A stretch of 64,000 bases of DNA, taken from Euborellia annulipes (Eukaryota; Arthropoda; Insecta; Dermaptera; Anisolabididae). The notes under the pieces are model-generated. The model saw only the letters and a program-made list of their open reading frames with translations. It was not told the DNA's origin and ran no database searches. The DNA lies in assembly GCA_023213315.1 (NCBI GenBank), contig JAKCPI010014217.1:55558-119557 (forward strand), in the 5' to 3' direction. Positions 40,379 through 49,938 of this stretch are shown in pieces. The position numbers and the translations under genes were made by a program. The stretch's first letter is position 1; every line of letters begins with the position of its first letter.

Positions 40379-41572
40379 ATGAAACACCTCCTGTCGGTTT
40401 ATTTCGTAATTAGCTTAATACTCTTTGCAGCTTTAGCTTTATTTAGTTATGGCTATGGAATGGGGTATGTCTATATCTACTGGCGACAATTGCAGTTGCA
40501 AACAAATGTCTGGGGATTAACCCTTGCTTTTGTGGTGATGAGTTTTATTGCTCAACTCATATGGCTTTGGGTTAAACGATATTCCTCTCGTGAGCAAAGA
40601 AAAAATGAAAACATTTTCCAGTTTAAAAACCTTCATCCCTATGAGCAATTAGGTATTGTCTGGTTATTAGAAGCCGCCGAAGACCAACGTGTATTTATTG
40701 AACGTGTTTTTACTCAGTCAGGACTTTTAAAAAATATTATTGATGCCAGATTTCTGGTTTTAAGTGGAGATTATCCAAAAGCATTAACTGCTTTAGATCA
40801 ATCACCGCCCATGGCATTTGAATTGGCAGAGTTAGAGCGAATCGAAATCTTTTTAGCCCAAAACGAAGCTGACCGTGCATTAACCCATCTCGAATTTTTA
40901 TACCAGCATCAGTTATCGCCTTGGCTTGAGGAAATAGAAACAGCCTACCAGCAAAGATTAACTGCGTTATGGGGGCAATTAGCGCTGCAACATCCATGGG
41001 TATATTTACGGTCAATGAAGTATGGATTATTAGATGCTGAGCACCGTGATTTATGGTTGCAGCAACTTCTTCAGCAGTTTGATCAAGCTTCAATTGACGA
41101 CTTGCATGCCTTGCAACAACGTTATCTAGATTTAGAGTCTGAGATTCAAACTCGACCTTATAGTAGTAAGTTGTTATGGCTCAAACTATTAGCGCGTATG
41201 CCTGATATGAGCATGCCGCATGCCGCCTTAACACTACACCTATTAAAAGAGCAGTTCGATCCAGAAGTGTTTTACCTGTGGTTTCAGCAACAGTTGCTTA
41301 AACAGGTTCCAGACTATGCTGATGTCGAAGAAAAAATTATCGAATTTGAAAATCAATATATGAATTTGCCAGTTTTAACTTTTGCAAAATGGCATGTCTA
41401 TATGGCAACCGGACGTCAAGCAGAGGCTGAAACATTATTAACATTATATCCAGATAATATTTTAATGAGCTATTTGCGTATTAAGTCGACCCTTAAAGAA
41501 GATGAAGTGTTAATCAATCAGTTAAACCTAATCTTTGAAAATGATGCGAATTTTTTAAAATTTAAAATATGA
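40379..41572 (+). CDS. hemY: HemY-like TPR membrane protein
   Basis: 397 residues with two N-terminal membrane helices (about 5-25 and 40-60) and a helical repeat region of TPR type in the rest. This is the proteobacterial HemY of the hemCDXY operon, not the oxidase of the same name in Bacillus. Its exact role in tetrapyrrole synthesis is not settled. It has a GGAGGA Shine-Dalgarno directly upstream. Confidence 0.83.
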   Translation: MKHLLSVYFVISLILFAALALFSYGYGMGYVYIYWRQLQLQTNVWGLTLAFVVMSFIAQLIWLWVKRYSSREQRKNENIFQFKNLHPYEQLGIVWLLEAAEDQRVFIERVFTQSGLLKNIIDARFLVLSGDYPKALTALDQSPPMAFELAELERIEIFLAQNEADRALTHLEFLYQHQLSPWLEEIETAYQQRLTALWGQLALQHPWVYLRSMKYGLLDAEHRDLWLQQLLQQFDQASIDDLHALQQRYLDLESEIQTRPYSSKLLWLKLLARMPDMSMPHAALTLHLLKEQFDPEVFYLWFQQQLLKQVPDYADVEEKIIEFENQYMNLPVLTFAKWHVYMATGRQAEAETLLTLYPDNILMSYLRIKSTLKEDEVLINQLNLIFENDANFLKFKI

Positions 41573-41579
41573 GGCAAAA

Positions 41580-42020
41580 ATGAAAGAACTGTCTGTCTAC
41601 CCGATAATATATGAACAGAAAGTAGCTTGGGGAGATATGGACGCTTTTGGTCATGTCAATAATGTACAATATTATCGATATATTGAAAGCTCACGTATTT
41701 TATATATGGAAGCGATAAATATATTAACGCCACAATTATATACCGTTGTAGCCTCAAGCCAGTGTAAATACTTAAAGCCAGTTTTTTATCCTGATGTGTT
41801 GAAAGTCGGTGTTCGCGTGGAAGAGCTCCGTAATAGTGCGTTCCGTATGGCTTATATATTATGGAGTGAAACACAACAACAAATTGTGGCTACTGGTGAA
41901 GCTGTTATGGTATGCGTAGATAAATTAACAGAACGAAAATGTGAAATACCTCAGGAAATAAAACAAAAAATTATAGAGCTAGAAAAAACTGTTGGACATG
42001 ACTTAATACATTTATCTTAA
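41580..42020 (+). CDS. Hotdog-fold acyl-CoA thioesterase
   Basis: 146 residues of the 4-hydroxybenzoyl-CoA thioesterase/YbgC type. The active-site segment GDMDAFGHVNNVQYYRYIE with its catalytic Asp is complete. It follows hemY after 7 bases and is likely read through from it, though no metabolic link is evident. The acyl substrate is unknown. Confidence 0.88.
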   Translation: MKELSVYPIIYEQKVAWGDMDAFGHVNNVQYYRYIESSRILYMEAINILTPQLYTVVASSQCKYLKPVFYPDVLKVGVRVEELRNSAFRMAYILWSETQQQIVATGEAVMVCVDKLTERKCEIPQEIKQKIIELEKTVGHDLIHLS

Positions 42021-42215
42021 ATAAATATTAATTAAATATATTTCATTTATAATTGATAATGTAATTAAAAGGTAATTTTTTTTGGTTATTCTGATGAACA
42101 CGGCTTTCAAACTATTGCTTATTGAATAGATTATAAATAATATTGGTCTTGATTTTATGTTTTTAAATTTTGTCTGTATTATTTTGAATTGTCTGTAAGA
42201 CTGGAGTATTTATTA

Positions 42216-42542
42216 ATGAAACCGGATATCAGTGAATTATCTGTTGAAGAGTTAAAACGTTTACAAGAAGAAGCGGAAGCTTTAATTGTGAGTAAAAAAG
42301 ATCAAGCAATCGAAGATGCTTATAATCAAATTATCGAGATTGCTGAAAAAGTTGGCTTTACTGTTGAACAGCTTCTTGAATTTGGTGCTCAAAAACGTAA
42401 GAAAACTACACGTAAATCTGTAGAACCTCGTTACCGTAACAAAAACAATTCTGAAGAGACTTGGACTGGTCGTGGTAAACAACCACGCTGGTTAGTTGCT
42501 GAAATTGAAAAAGGCGCAAAACTTGAAGATTTCTTAATCTAA
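42216..42542 (+). CDS. H-NS family nucleoid-associated protein
   Basis: 108 residues: an N-terminal helical oligomerisation region (about 1-55), a basic linker (QKRKKTTRKS), and the C-terminal H-NS DNA-binding motif TWTGRGKQPRWL. The frame is open from 42189, but ATG 42216 with GGAG about 10 bases upstream is the likely start. Such proteins silence AT-rich foreign DNA. It is monocistronic with a strong terminator. Confidence 0.9.
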   Translation: MKPDISELSVEELKRLQEEAEALIVSKKDQAIEDAYNQIIEIAEKVGFTVEQLLEFGAQKRKKTTRKSVEPRYRNKNNSEETWTGRGKQPRWLVAEIEKGAKLEDFLI

Positions 42543-42557
42543 TTGTATTGCTCATAA

Positions 42558-42592
42558 AAAAAGCCAAGCAAATCTGCTTGGCTTTTTTTATG
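42558..42592 (+). terminator. Intrinsic terminator of the H-NS-like gene
   Basis: The stem AAGCCAAGCA / TGCTTGGCTT is followed by seven Ts, 15 bases after the stop. Confidence 0.9.
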
Positions 42593-42876
42593 CGTGAAAA
42601 TATCTAAAATTTTGTAGTAAATATTATTAAAAAAATTGAGTGCTTAAATTCATCTTTAAATAGATTGTTGAGATCAAATGTACACTTAGTAAGTTGATTA
42701 GCCAGTTTTCATGATTTTGTCATACGTTCAACTTATAGTCTTAATACAGAAGCCAAGCCTGATTGCTTGGTTTTTTTATATGAAGTGAATTGGCGATGTT
42801 GAAAAAGTATGCATAATGTCAGACTAGGGAGCTACTCTCAAAATAAGGACGATAATTTGCATGTTGGTAAGGCTGA
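42593..42876. other. AT-rich intergenic region before gspN
   Basis: No reading frame is credible here. It contains a second terminator-like hairpin at 42750-42779 (CCAAGC / GCTTGG plus seven Ts) that resembles a degenerate copy of the terminator 170 bases earlier. I see no clear transcript between them. The last 80 bases must hold the gspN promoter, but I could not fix its boxes. Confidence 0.6.
42750..42779 (+). terminator. Second terminator-like hairpin
   Basis: CCAAGC / GCTTGG with a 6-base loop is followed by TTTTTTT. It shares its stem sequence with the terminator at 42558-42592. Confidence 0.65.
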
Positions 42877-43620
42877 ATGAAGAAAAAGTCTAAGCAATGG
42901 AAGTGGTGGTTATTTGCCCTCATTGCATTTTTAATTTTTATTATTTTACAGATCCCCGCGACGTGGCTTATTTCTAAATTTTCAAAGAATAATCAAACTC
43001 TACACAATGTAAGTGGAAATATCTGGCAAGGCCAAGCAGATTGGCGGCGCGGTACTTTGAGAGGCTCGATTCATTGGAAAACTAGACCTCTTGACCTGTT
43101 TTTATTAAGGTTCGCGGCTGATGTAGATATCCATAGTGGAAATACCCAATTATCTGGGGTAATGGCTTATGGTATGGGTAAAAAAGTACTTGTAAGGACA
43201 ATGAATGGTCAAATCGCGCCTGAAACATTAAAACAAGTTGTGAACTGGCAATGGCCTGTGAATAGCATCCAGTTAAAAGATATTGATTTTAATTATAAAA
43301 AAGAGCAAGGTTTCGCCGCAGTTGATGGTCAATTGCATTGGGGTGGTGGTGCTTTAATTTATAATATTGGTGACCGTCAAGACCGAATGAATATGCCTTC
43401 TTTAAATGGGCAATTAACGGATCAAAATGGTCAATTACAGATTGATATACGTGATCAACGCAGTCAAAAAATGGCAAACCTTTTATTAGATGCCAATATG
43501 ATGCTTGATGTGCAGCTTACACAAAGATTATTACTGAATATTCCGTCTTATGATGGGAAAGCTGGTTTAGATACATTTGTCATTAGTTCTCGCCAACCTT
43601 TGATGCAAGGGGGTAACTAA
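42877..43620 (+). CDS. gspN: Type II secretion system protein N
   Basis: 247 residues with one N-terminal membrane helix (about 10-32) and a periplasmic beta-rich domain. It is the GspN subunit by its WLISKFS...VSGNIWQGQA region and by its position before gspC and gspD. The stop overlaps gspC by one base (TAATG). Confidence 0.87.
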   Translation: MKKKSKQWKWWLFALIAFLIFIILQIPATWLISKFSKNNQTLHNVSGNIWQGQADWRRGTLRGSIHWKTRPLDLFLLRFAADVDIHSGNTQLSGVMAYGMGKKVLVRTMNGQIAPETLKQVVNWQWPVNSIQLKDIDFNYKKEQGFAAVDGQLHWGGGALIYNIGDRQDRMNMPSLNGQLTDQNGQLQIDIRDQRSQKMANLLLDANMMLDVQLTQRLLLNIPSYDGKAGLDTFVISSRQPLMQGGN

Positions 43621-44459
43621 TGAAAGTATGGATTGAAAAATTACAGCAACTACAATGGCAAAAATTAGATCGGCTAAGCGTTATTGTATTTGCCTTTTTA
43701 ATTTTATGGCTATGCTGGAAATTGGCTTCATTATTTTGGTGGGTCATTGCACCTCCTCAAATGATGCAGTTCGATCGGGTAGAGTTAGGATCACAGCAGC
43801 CACAAATTCCTAACATTAGTACTTTTTCGCTTTTTAATGAACCTTCAGCCAATGCAGCTCAGGAAAATGTCAACCTAGAATTGCAAGGTGTGATAGTGGG
43901 TTATCCGAACCGTTTTTCTTCGGCTGTTATTAAGCTTGATAATACTGCTGATCGTTATCGGGTGGGTGAAACAATAGCTTCTACATCCTACCAGCTAGCA
44001 GAAGTTTATTGGGATCACGTGATATTGCGTCAAGGTAATGGAAGTACGCGTGAGCTTCAGTTTAAAGGTTTGCCAAACGGATTATATCAACCACCTAATC
44101 CAGAGGCATCCCCAGCAAATCCGCCGACCGCTACTCAACAGGCACCTTCGGCTAATAGTACTCAAGAAGCGCTTGGACAGGCTATTCAGCAAATGCAAGG
44201 TAACCGTGAACAATATCTACGTGATATGGGCGTAAGCGGGAGCTCAAGTGAAGGTTTTGAAGTTACAGAACGTACACCCACTGCGCTTCGAAATAAGTTA
44301 GGTTTAAGGCCGGGTGACCGTATTGTTTCTTTAAATGGTCAAACGGTTGGGCAGGGACAAACGGATGTGCAGTTACTTGAACAGGCTCGTCGAGCTGGGC
44401 AAGTGAAATTAGAAATAAAACGTGGTGATCAAGTGATGACCATACAACAAAATTTTTAG
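43620..44459 (+). CDS. gspC: Type II secretion system protein C
   Basis: Inner-membrane clamp protein contacting the GspD secretin, 279 residues. It has one membrane helix (about 20-42), a periplasmic homology region (about 65-155, LQGVIVGYPNRFSSAVI), a Pro/Gln-rich linker, and a C-terminal PDZ domain (GLRPGDRIVSLNGQTVG). The PDZ makes it the long GspC variant. Confidence 0.9.
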   Translation: MKVWIEKLQQLQWQKLDRLSVIVFAFLILWLCWKLASLFWWVIAPPQMMQFDRVELGSQQPQIPNISTFSLFNEPSANAAQENVNLELQGVIVGYPNRFSSAVIKLDNTADRYRVGETIASTSYQLAEVYWDHVILRQGNGSTRELQFKGLPNGLYQPPNPEASPANPPTATQQAPSANSTQEALGQAIQQMQGNREQYLRDMGVSGSSSEGFEVTERTPTALRNKLGLRPGDRIVSLNGQTVGQGQTDVQLLEQARRAGQVKLEIKRGDQVMTIQQNF

Positions 44460-44512
44460 TGATAACACGTCACCATAAGAGTTAAGGAAATATCGCAAGT
44501 TATGGCTTTTTT

Positions 44513-46780
44513 TTGAATCATCAACGTCCACTTTGGGCATTACTTGCAGCAGCCCCATTGATTGCGACAGTGAGCAGCAGTGCCTATGCCCAGACATGGA
44601 AGATCAATTTACGTGATGCTGATTTAACTGCATTTATTAATGAAGTTGCAGATATCACGGGGAAAAACTTTGCAGTAGATCCGCGAGTGCGTGGCAATGT
44701 CACCGTAATATCCAATAAACCCCTCAATAAAGATGAAGTTTATGATCTATTTCTCGGGGTCTTGAATGTAAATGGGGTGGTGGCAATTCCCTCTGGGAAC
44801 ACCATTAAACTGGTGCCGGATAGCAATGTTAAAAATTCGGGAATTCCTTACGATTCTAGAAATAGACTGCGGGGTGATCAAATCGTCACTCGAGTGATTT
44901 GGCTTGAAAATACCAATCCAAATGACTTAATTCCCGCACTTCGCCCTTTAATGCCTCAATTTGCACATATGGCTGCAATAGCAGGTACGAATGCGCTGAT
45001 TGTTTCAGACAGGGCTGCGAATATATATCAACTTGAAAATATCATTCGTAATCTAGATGGTACGGGGCAAAATGATATTGAAGCCATTAGCTTGCAATCG
45101 AGTCAGGCGGAAGAAATCATTACTCAACTTGAGGCAATGAGTGCAACAGGAGCTTCGAAAGATTTTAGTGGTGCACGTATTCGTATTATTGCAGACAATC
45201 GAACGAATCGTATTATGGTTAAAGGTGATCCTGAAACACGTAAGCGCATTCGCCACATGATTGAAATGCTAGATGTGCCTTCGGCAGACCGTTTAGGGGG
45301 CCTAAAAGTTTTTCGATTAAAATATGCAAGTGCAAAAAATTTATCAGAAATTTTACAAGGCCTTGTAACAGGACAAGCAGTTTCTTCGTCAAATAGTAAT
45401 AATTCTTCTAATTCGTCGAATCCGATTAATAATTTAATGGGTAATAACCAAAATTCAGGTTCAACAAATTCAGGTTCAAGTGGTACTTCAATTTCTACGC
45501 CTTCAATAAATTTGAATGGTAATTCAAATAGTAATAATCAAAATAATATCAGTAGCTTTAACCAAAATGGCGTAAGCATTATTGCGGATAATGCCCAGAA
45601 CTCGTTAGTTGTTAAAGCTGATCCACAGTTAATGCGTGAAATTGAATCTGCTATCCAGCAGCTCGATATCCGCCGTCAGCAGGTACTCATTGAAGCAGCG
45701 ATTATTGAAGTCTCTGGGAAAGATGCCGATCAATTGGGGGTGCAGTGGGCACTTGGTGATATTAATAGTGGTATAGGTTTAATTAACTTTACCAATGCAG
45801 GTTCTAGTTTGGCGTCGCTTGCGGCAGGTTACCTGACTGGTGGTGCCTCTGGTCTGGAGAAGTGCAATTGGTGCGGTGCTAGTTCAATAGCACTAGGTAA
45901 ATATAAAGAGGGTGCATGATGGATTCTCGCCAACTTGTATGGCGCTCTAATTCAAGCATTAAAAGAGAATACCAGCTTCTAATTTACTTGTCTACACCAT
46001 CTATTGTGACAATGGATAATGAAGAAGCTTATATTGTTGTAGGTCAGAACGTTCCATTTGTAACGGGGTCAGTTACTACGAATAGTACACGGTATCAACC
46101 CATATACAACTGTTGAACGTAAAGATGTGGGTGTGACATTAAAAGTTATACCTCACATAGGTGAAGATGGCACAGTTCGACTTGAAATTGAACAAGAAGT
46201 TTCAAATGTTCAGGCGAGTAAGGGGCAGGCTGCCGATTTGATTACAAATAAACGTGCTATTAAAACAGCTGTATTGGCTGAGCATGGACAGACAGTAGTC
46301 TTGGGTGGTTTAGTGTCGGATGATGTTGAATTTAACCGTCAAGGTATTCCTGGGTTAAGCAGTATTCCATACCTAGGTAGGTTATTCCGCTCGGATACTC
46401 GAAGCAATGTAAAACGTAATCTTCTCGTCTTTATTCATCCAACGATTGTTGGTGATGCGAATGATGTGCGCCGTTTGTCTCAGCAGCGCTATAATCAACT
46501 TTACACCTTACAATTAGCGATGGATAAAAATGGCAATTTTGCCAAACTGCCTGAACAGGTTGATGACATCTACAATCAAAAAATGACGCCACCAAGTATT
46601 GCCTCTCAGCCAAAAAATTATCAACAGGTTCCTTCAGGTGGAAAAAGCTCGACAGTCACTACACCAGTTGCTGTAGAGCCAGCAGTGCAAAAGCAAACTT
46701 TACAGTTACCAGACCCTGAAGTGAACCGTACTAAAAATACGGTAACAACAACGACATTGCGTCCAAGCACAGCACCATAG
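44513..46780 (+). pseudogene. gspD: Type II secretion secretin GspD, multiple frameshifts
   Basis: Outer-membrane channel of type II secretion. A signal peptide ends at AYAQ, followed by N0-N3 domains. The N3 domain carries a Ser/Asn-rich insert (coding 45380-45560). The C-terminal secretin domain has VPFVTGSVTTNST and VGVTLKVIPHI. The frame is broken by single extra bases at about 45916, 45924, 45935, 45980, 45988 and 46089. A compensated pair at 45858 and 45872-45877 locally turns a Gly/Ala stretch into EKCNWC. Translation may begin at TTG 44513, or at ATG 44502 if the run of eight Ts after it is off by one. Intended length is about 755 residues. Confidence 0.88.
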
Positions 46781-46825
46781 TAGCGTGTTATTATTGATAA
46801 AAATGATGGATTAGGACACATAGGC

Positions 46826-47455
46826 ATGACTTGGAAATTACAAGCAATTACTGGTGAGTTTACTGGACAAGAAATTAACATTGATCGCGATATGTTGGTG
46901 GGGCGCCATCAAGATGCCGATTTATTATTACAAGCTGCTGAGATTTCACGTCGCCATGCAGCTCTGCTTTTAAAAGACCAATTACTTTGGGTTCAAGACT
47001 TAAACTCTTCGAATGGTACATTTGTAAACGACATTCGTATTGAGCAAGAAAAGCAGTTGCATGAGGGCGATATTGTTCAATTCGCTAGCTTTAAGTTCTC
47101 TGTGTTTGCACCTGCGCAAGAAGTTGCTGATTTACCCGAAATTGAAGCAGAACCTGTAAATACGGCACCATCTCAAAACTTAAGCGATCAAGGGATGCCA
47201 AGCCTTACAGAGCGTGCTACGGAAATAGAAGTGAGCCGCGATGGTATGCCGCAAAATATTTCTATACCAAAACCTGCACCTATTCCAGAAGGTATAGATG
47301 TTAAAGCACAGCAGCCACAAGCGCCTGTTAGCTTTGATGAACCTGTTTCTCGTGTTGCTGAAGAAAAGGAGCAACAGAAGAATGCCTCAGTTGGTTTAAT
47401 CACTATTATTATTTTAGTAATCTTAGCTTTATTAGCATGGTTATTCTTTAAATAA
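46826..47455 (+). CDS. FHA-domain membrane protein
   Basis: 209 residues with an N-terminal forkhead-associated phosphothreonine-binding domain (about 3-95; LVGRHQDADL, ISRRHAAL, LNSSNGTFVNDIRI all present), a Pro/Glu-rich linker, and a C-terminal membrane helix (about 187-207). It lies 45 bases after gspD and may be co-transcribed with the secretion genes. Its partner kinase is not in view. Confidence 0.87.
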   Translation: MTWKLQAITGEFTGQEINIDRDMLVGRHQDADLLLQAAEISRRHAALLLKDQLLWVQDLNSSNGTFVNDIRIEQEKQLHEGDIVQFASFKFSVFAPAQEVADLPEIEAEPVNTAPSQNLSDQGMPSLTERATEIEVSRDGMPQNISIPKPAPIPEGIDVKAQQPQAPVSFDEPVSRVAEEKEQQKNASVGLITIIILVILALLAWLFFK

Positions 47456-47477
47456 TCTGTTGGTGCTTTTACAATCA

Positions 47478-47506
47478 AGGCATGCTAAACGCATGCCTTT
47501 TTAATT
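47478..47506 (+). terminator. Intrinsic terminator after the FHA gene
   Basis: The stem AAGGCATGC / GCATGCCTT with a 5-base loop is followed by TTTTAATTTT. It ends shortly before the gph start. Confidence 0.8.
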
Positions 47507-47520
47507 TTGAGAAGAAGAAG

Positions 47521-48189
47521 ATGTCTGTTGCACAACTAAGTAAGCGCGATTTAATTTTATTTGATTTAGATGGAACACTGGTTGATTCTGCTGCTGATTT
47601 ATATAGATCAATGAATCTAAGCTTGCAAGAATTAGACTGGCCTTTAATAACAGAAACCCAGATACGAGCATGGGTCGGTAAAGGAGTGTCTAAACTCTGT
47701 GAAAGTGTTCTGTTGCATATTTTTGGAAAATTAGATGCTGAACAGCATAAAGTCCTCTTACAGAAATTTGTTGACATATACGGTGTAGAGCTTTGTGTGA
47801 ATACTCAAATTTATCCTGGAGTAATTGAGTTTTTAAAACACTGTAAAGCTTTAAATATACATATGGCATGTGTTACCAATAAGCCTGTGCAACTTGCTCA
47901 AGGGTTAATTGATGCATTAGAACTTTCTTCTTATTTTCAAGTTGTACTTGGGGGAGATAGTTTGCCAGAGAGAAAACCACATCCCTTGCCTTTGTTGCAT
48001 TGTATGCAAAGTTTAAAGGTATCTACTTCGCACGCGCTCATGATTGGCGATTCAAGTAATGATATTGAGGCGGCGCGCCGTGCGGGAATTGATTGTATTG
48101 TGGTTAGCTATGGCTATAATCATGGAGAAAATATCTATGATTGCCAACCTCAGCAAGTGGTTGATAGTTTGGCTGAGTTAATTATCTAA
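47521..48189 (+). CDS. gph: Phosphoglycolate phosphatase (HAD family)
   Basis: 222 residues with the HAD motifs: I LFDLDGTLVDS, II VTNKP, III Lys in ERKPHP, and IV IGDSSNDIEAA. It dephosphorylates 2-phosphoglycolate from DNA repair. The frame is open from 47482, but that includes a terminator stem, so ATG 47521 with AGAAGAAG before it is preferred. The gph-trpE order is common in pseudomonads and relatives. Confidence 0.9.
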   Translation: MSVAQLSKRDLILFDLDGTLVDSAADLYRSMNLSLQELDWPLITETQIRAWVGKGVSKLCESVLLHIFGKLDAEQHKVLLQKFVDIYGVELCVNTQIYPGVIEFLKHCKALNIHMACVTNKPVQLAQGLIDALELSSYFQVVLGGDSLPERKPHPLPLLHCMQSLKVSTSHALMIGDSSNDIEAARRAGIDCIVVSYGYNHGENIYDCQPQQVVDSLAELII

Positions 48190-48209
48190 TGAGTGAAATG
48201 GAGATCAGC

Positions 48210-48284
48210 ATGAATAAGCGTATGGTTTTTCGATGGCGTGTCTAAATCGAAACTAGAAAAACACCGTTTTAAATCGAAACCATA
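48210..48284 (+). promoter_or_regulatory. Possible trpE leader peptide and attenuator-like repeats
   Basis: A short frame at 48210-48245 (11 codons, MNKRMVFRWRV, one Trp) follows a GGAGATC ribosome site. Its segment ATGGTTTTTCGAT (48222-48234) can pair with ATCGAAAC copies at 48246-48253 and with ATCGAAACCAT at 48273-48283. This allows alternative hairpins, as in leader control. A single Trp codon and the lack of a clear T-run terminator make this tentative. Confidence 0.35.
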
Positions 48285-48298
48285 TTAGAGAAAAATTC

Positions 48299-49792
48299 AT
48301 GACCACATTAGCGCAATTTGAACTACTTAAGGCATCGGGTTACAACACTATTCCAGTTTATCGCCAGCGTTTGGCAGATACGGAAACACCTTTATCTGTT
48401 TTTGCTCGTTTTAAGGAGCAAAAACAAGCTTATTTATTTGAGTCGGTTGAAGGTGGTGAAAACTGGGCACGCTACTCCATGATCGGTTTAGGCGAATCAA
48501 CAGTTTTTTCATGTAATGCAGGGGTCTTGTCTATACAGCATGCTGATGGCTCAATCACGCAAGAAGATTGCCTAGATCCATTTCAATATATTCGTGAATT
48601 TCAGAAGCAATTTACAGTTCCACCAGCTGAGCTTTTGCCAGCATTACCAAGTTTTACTGGCGGGCTAGTGGGTTATTTGGGCTATGATGCAGTTCGTTAT
48701 ATTGAGCCACGCTTAAAGAATGTACCTGCGGCTGATCCAATTGCGTTGCCAGACTTGTGGTTGATGCTCTCAAAGACAGTCATTGTCTTTGATAACCTGA
48801 AAGATACATTATTTTTAATTGTGCATGCGGATACAACGCAGGCACATGCTTATGAAGATGCACAGCAAAAATTAGATCAACTGGAACAGTTATTGGCTAC
48901 ACCAGTGAGTTTGCAAGCTAAACCGCATACACCGCCTCATTTTGAATCGATTACGGGTAAGGCAAAATTCCTTGAGACCATAGAAAAGGTTAAAGAATAT
49001 ATCCGTGCAGGTGATGTGATGCAGGTTGTTCCGGGCCAGCGTATGGTTTCGGACTTTGATGGTGAGGCTTTGCAAGTTTACCGTGCTTTACGTCATTTAA
49101 ACCCTTCACCATACTTGTTTTTGGTACAGGGTCGGACCATTACAGATAACAAACCATTCCATATTGTAGGATCATCGCCTGAAATTCTTTCTCGTCTGGA
49201 AAATGGTATTGCAACAGTTCGCCCGCTTGCTGGTACAAGACCGCGTGGAAAAACTAAAGAAGAAGATATCGCTTTAGAAAAAGACTTACTTTCTGATGAA
49301 AAAGAAATAGCAGAGCATTTAATGTTAATTGACCTTGGTCGAAATGATGTTGGTCGAGTTTCTAAAATTGGTAAGGTTAAAGTGACTGATCAAATGGTCA
49401 TCGAGCGCTATTCGCATGTCATGCACATTGTTTCAAATGTGCAAGGTGAAGTTCGTGATGATATCGATGCCTTAGATGTATTTAAGGCAACCTTTCCAGC
49501 AGGTACTTTATCTGGCGCTCCGAAAATTCGTGCAATGGAAATTATTGATGAAGTTGAGCCTGTTAAGCGAGGCGTTTTTGGTGGGGCGGTGGGGTATCTA
49601 GGTTGGCATGGTGAAATGGATATGTCGATTGCAATCCGTACGTGTGTTATCCGTGATAAGAAGGTATATGTGCAGGCTGGAGCAGGCTTGGTTGCCGATT
49701 CAAACCCTGAATCAGAATGGAATGAAACACAAATAAAAGCTCGCGCAGTGATCAAAGCGGTTGAATTATCGTCAAACGGATTGATTTTATGA
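48299..49792 (+). CDS. trpE: Anthranilate synthase component I
   Basis: Makes anthranilate from chorismate with TrpG, 497 residues. The N-terminal part has the tryptophan-feedback residues (ESVEGGENWARYS), and the chorismate-binding domain has the conserved FMQVVPGQR-like VMQVVPGQR, RPLAGTRPRG, LIDLGRNDVGRV and ATFPAGTLSGAPK. It is separated from trpGDC, as in Acinetobacter and Pseudomonas. A palindrome follows the stop. Confidence 0.96.
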   Translation: MTTLAQFELLKASGYNTIPVYRQRLADTETPLSVFARFKEQKQAYLFESVEGGENWARYSMIGLGESTVFSCNAGVLSIQHADGSITQEDCLDPFQYIREFQKQFTVPPAELLPALPSFTGGLVGYLGYDAVRYIEPRLKNVPAADPIALPDLWLMLSKTVIVFDNLKDTLFLIVHADTTQAHAYEDAQQKLDQLEQLLATPVSLQAKPHTPPHFESITGKAKFLETIEKVKEYIRAGDVMQVVPGQRMVSDFDGEALQVYRALRHLNPSPYLFLVQGRTITDNKPFHIVGSSPEILSRLENGIATVRPLAGTRPRGKTKEEDIALEKDLLSDEKEIAEHLMLIDLGRNDVGRVSKIGKVKVTDQMVIERYSHVMHIVSNVQGEVRDDIDALDVFKATFPAGTLSGAPKIRAMEIIDEVEPVKRGVFGGAVGYLGWHGEMDMSIAIRTCVIRDKKVYVQAGAGLVADSNPESEWNETQIKARAVIKAVELSSNGLIL

Positions 49793-49798
49793 GTTTTT

Positions 49799-49822
49799 AG
49801 CAGTTTTTTTAAAAAAACTGCT
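49799..49822. terminator. 24-base perfect palindrome after trpE
   Basis: AGCAGTTTTTTT is followed immediately by its exact reverse complement. As RNA it folds into an A-U hairpin with a G-C base. It probably ends trpE transcription and is directly followed by the tRNA promoter. Confidence 0.6.
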
Positions 49823-49849
49823 TGCATCGTTTGGAAGTTTTGCTAAACT
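49822..49849 (+). promoter_or_regulatory. Promoter of the tRNA-tuf operon
   Basis: TTGCAT (49822-49827) and TAAACT (49844-49849), 16 bases apart, are followed by a CG-containing region and the first tRNA 41 bases later. A strong stable-RNA promoter is expected here. The boxes are read by eye. Confidence 0.5.
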
Positions 49850-49890
49850 GCACACCGTTCCGATACGAAACGTACGAAACACTAAGAAGC

Positions 49891-49897
49891 GCCGGCA

Positions 49898-49938
<41 letters not shown>

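Noticed and set aside
45380..45560. Ser/Asn-rich stretch of GspD as a separate repeat element
   Set aside because: It is in frame within the N3 domain region, where secretins commonly carry such a flexible insert, so it needs no special explanation.
45855..45885. CxxC redox or metal site in GspD
   Set aside because: It is created by a compensated pair of indels; the shifted frame reads the expected Gly/Ala-rich secretin sequence.
47475..47777. Minus-strand frame opposite gph
   Set aside because: Antisense of the HAD domain and spans the upstream terminator; no ribosome site.
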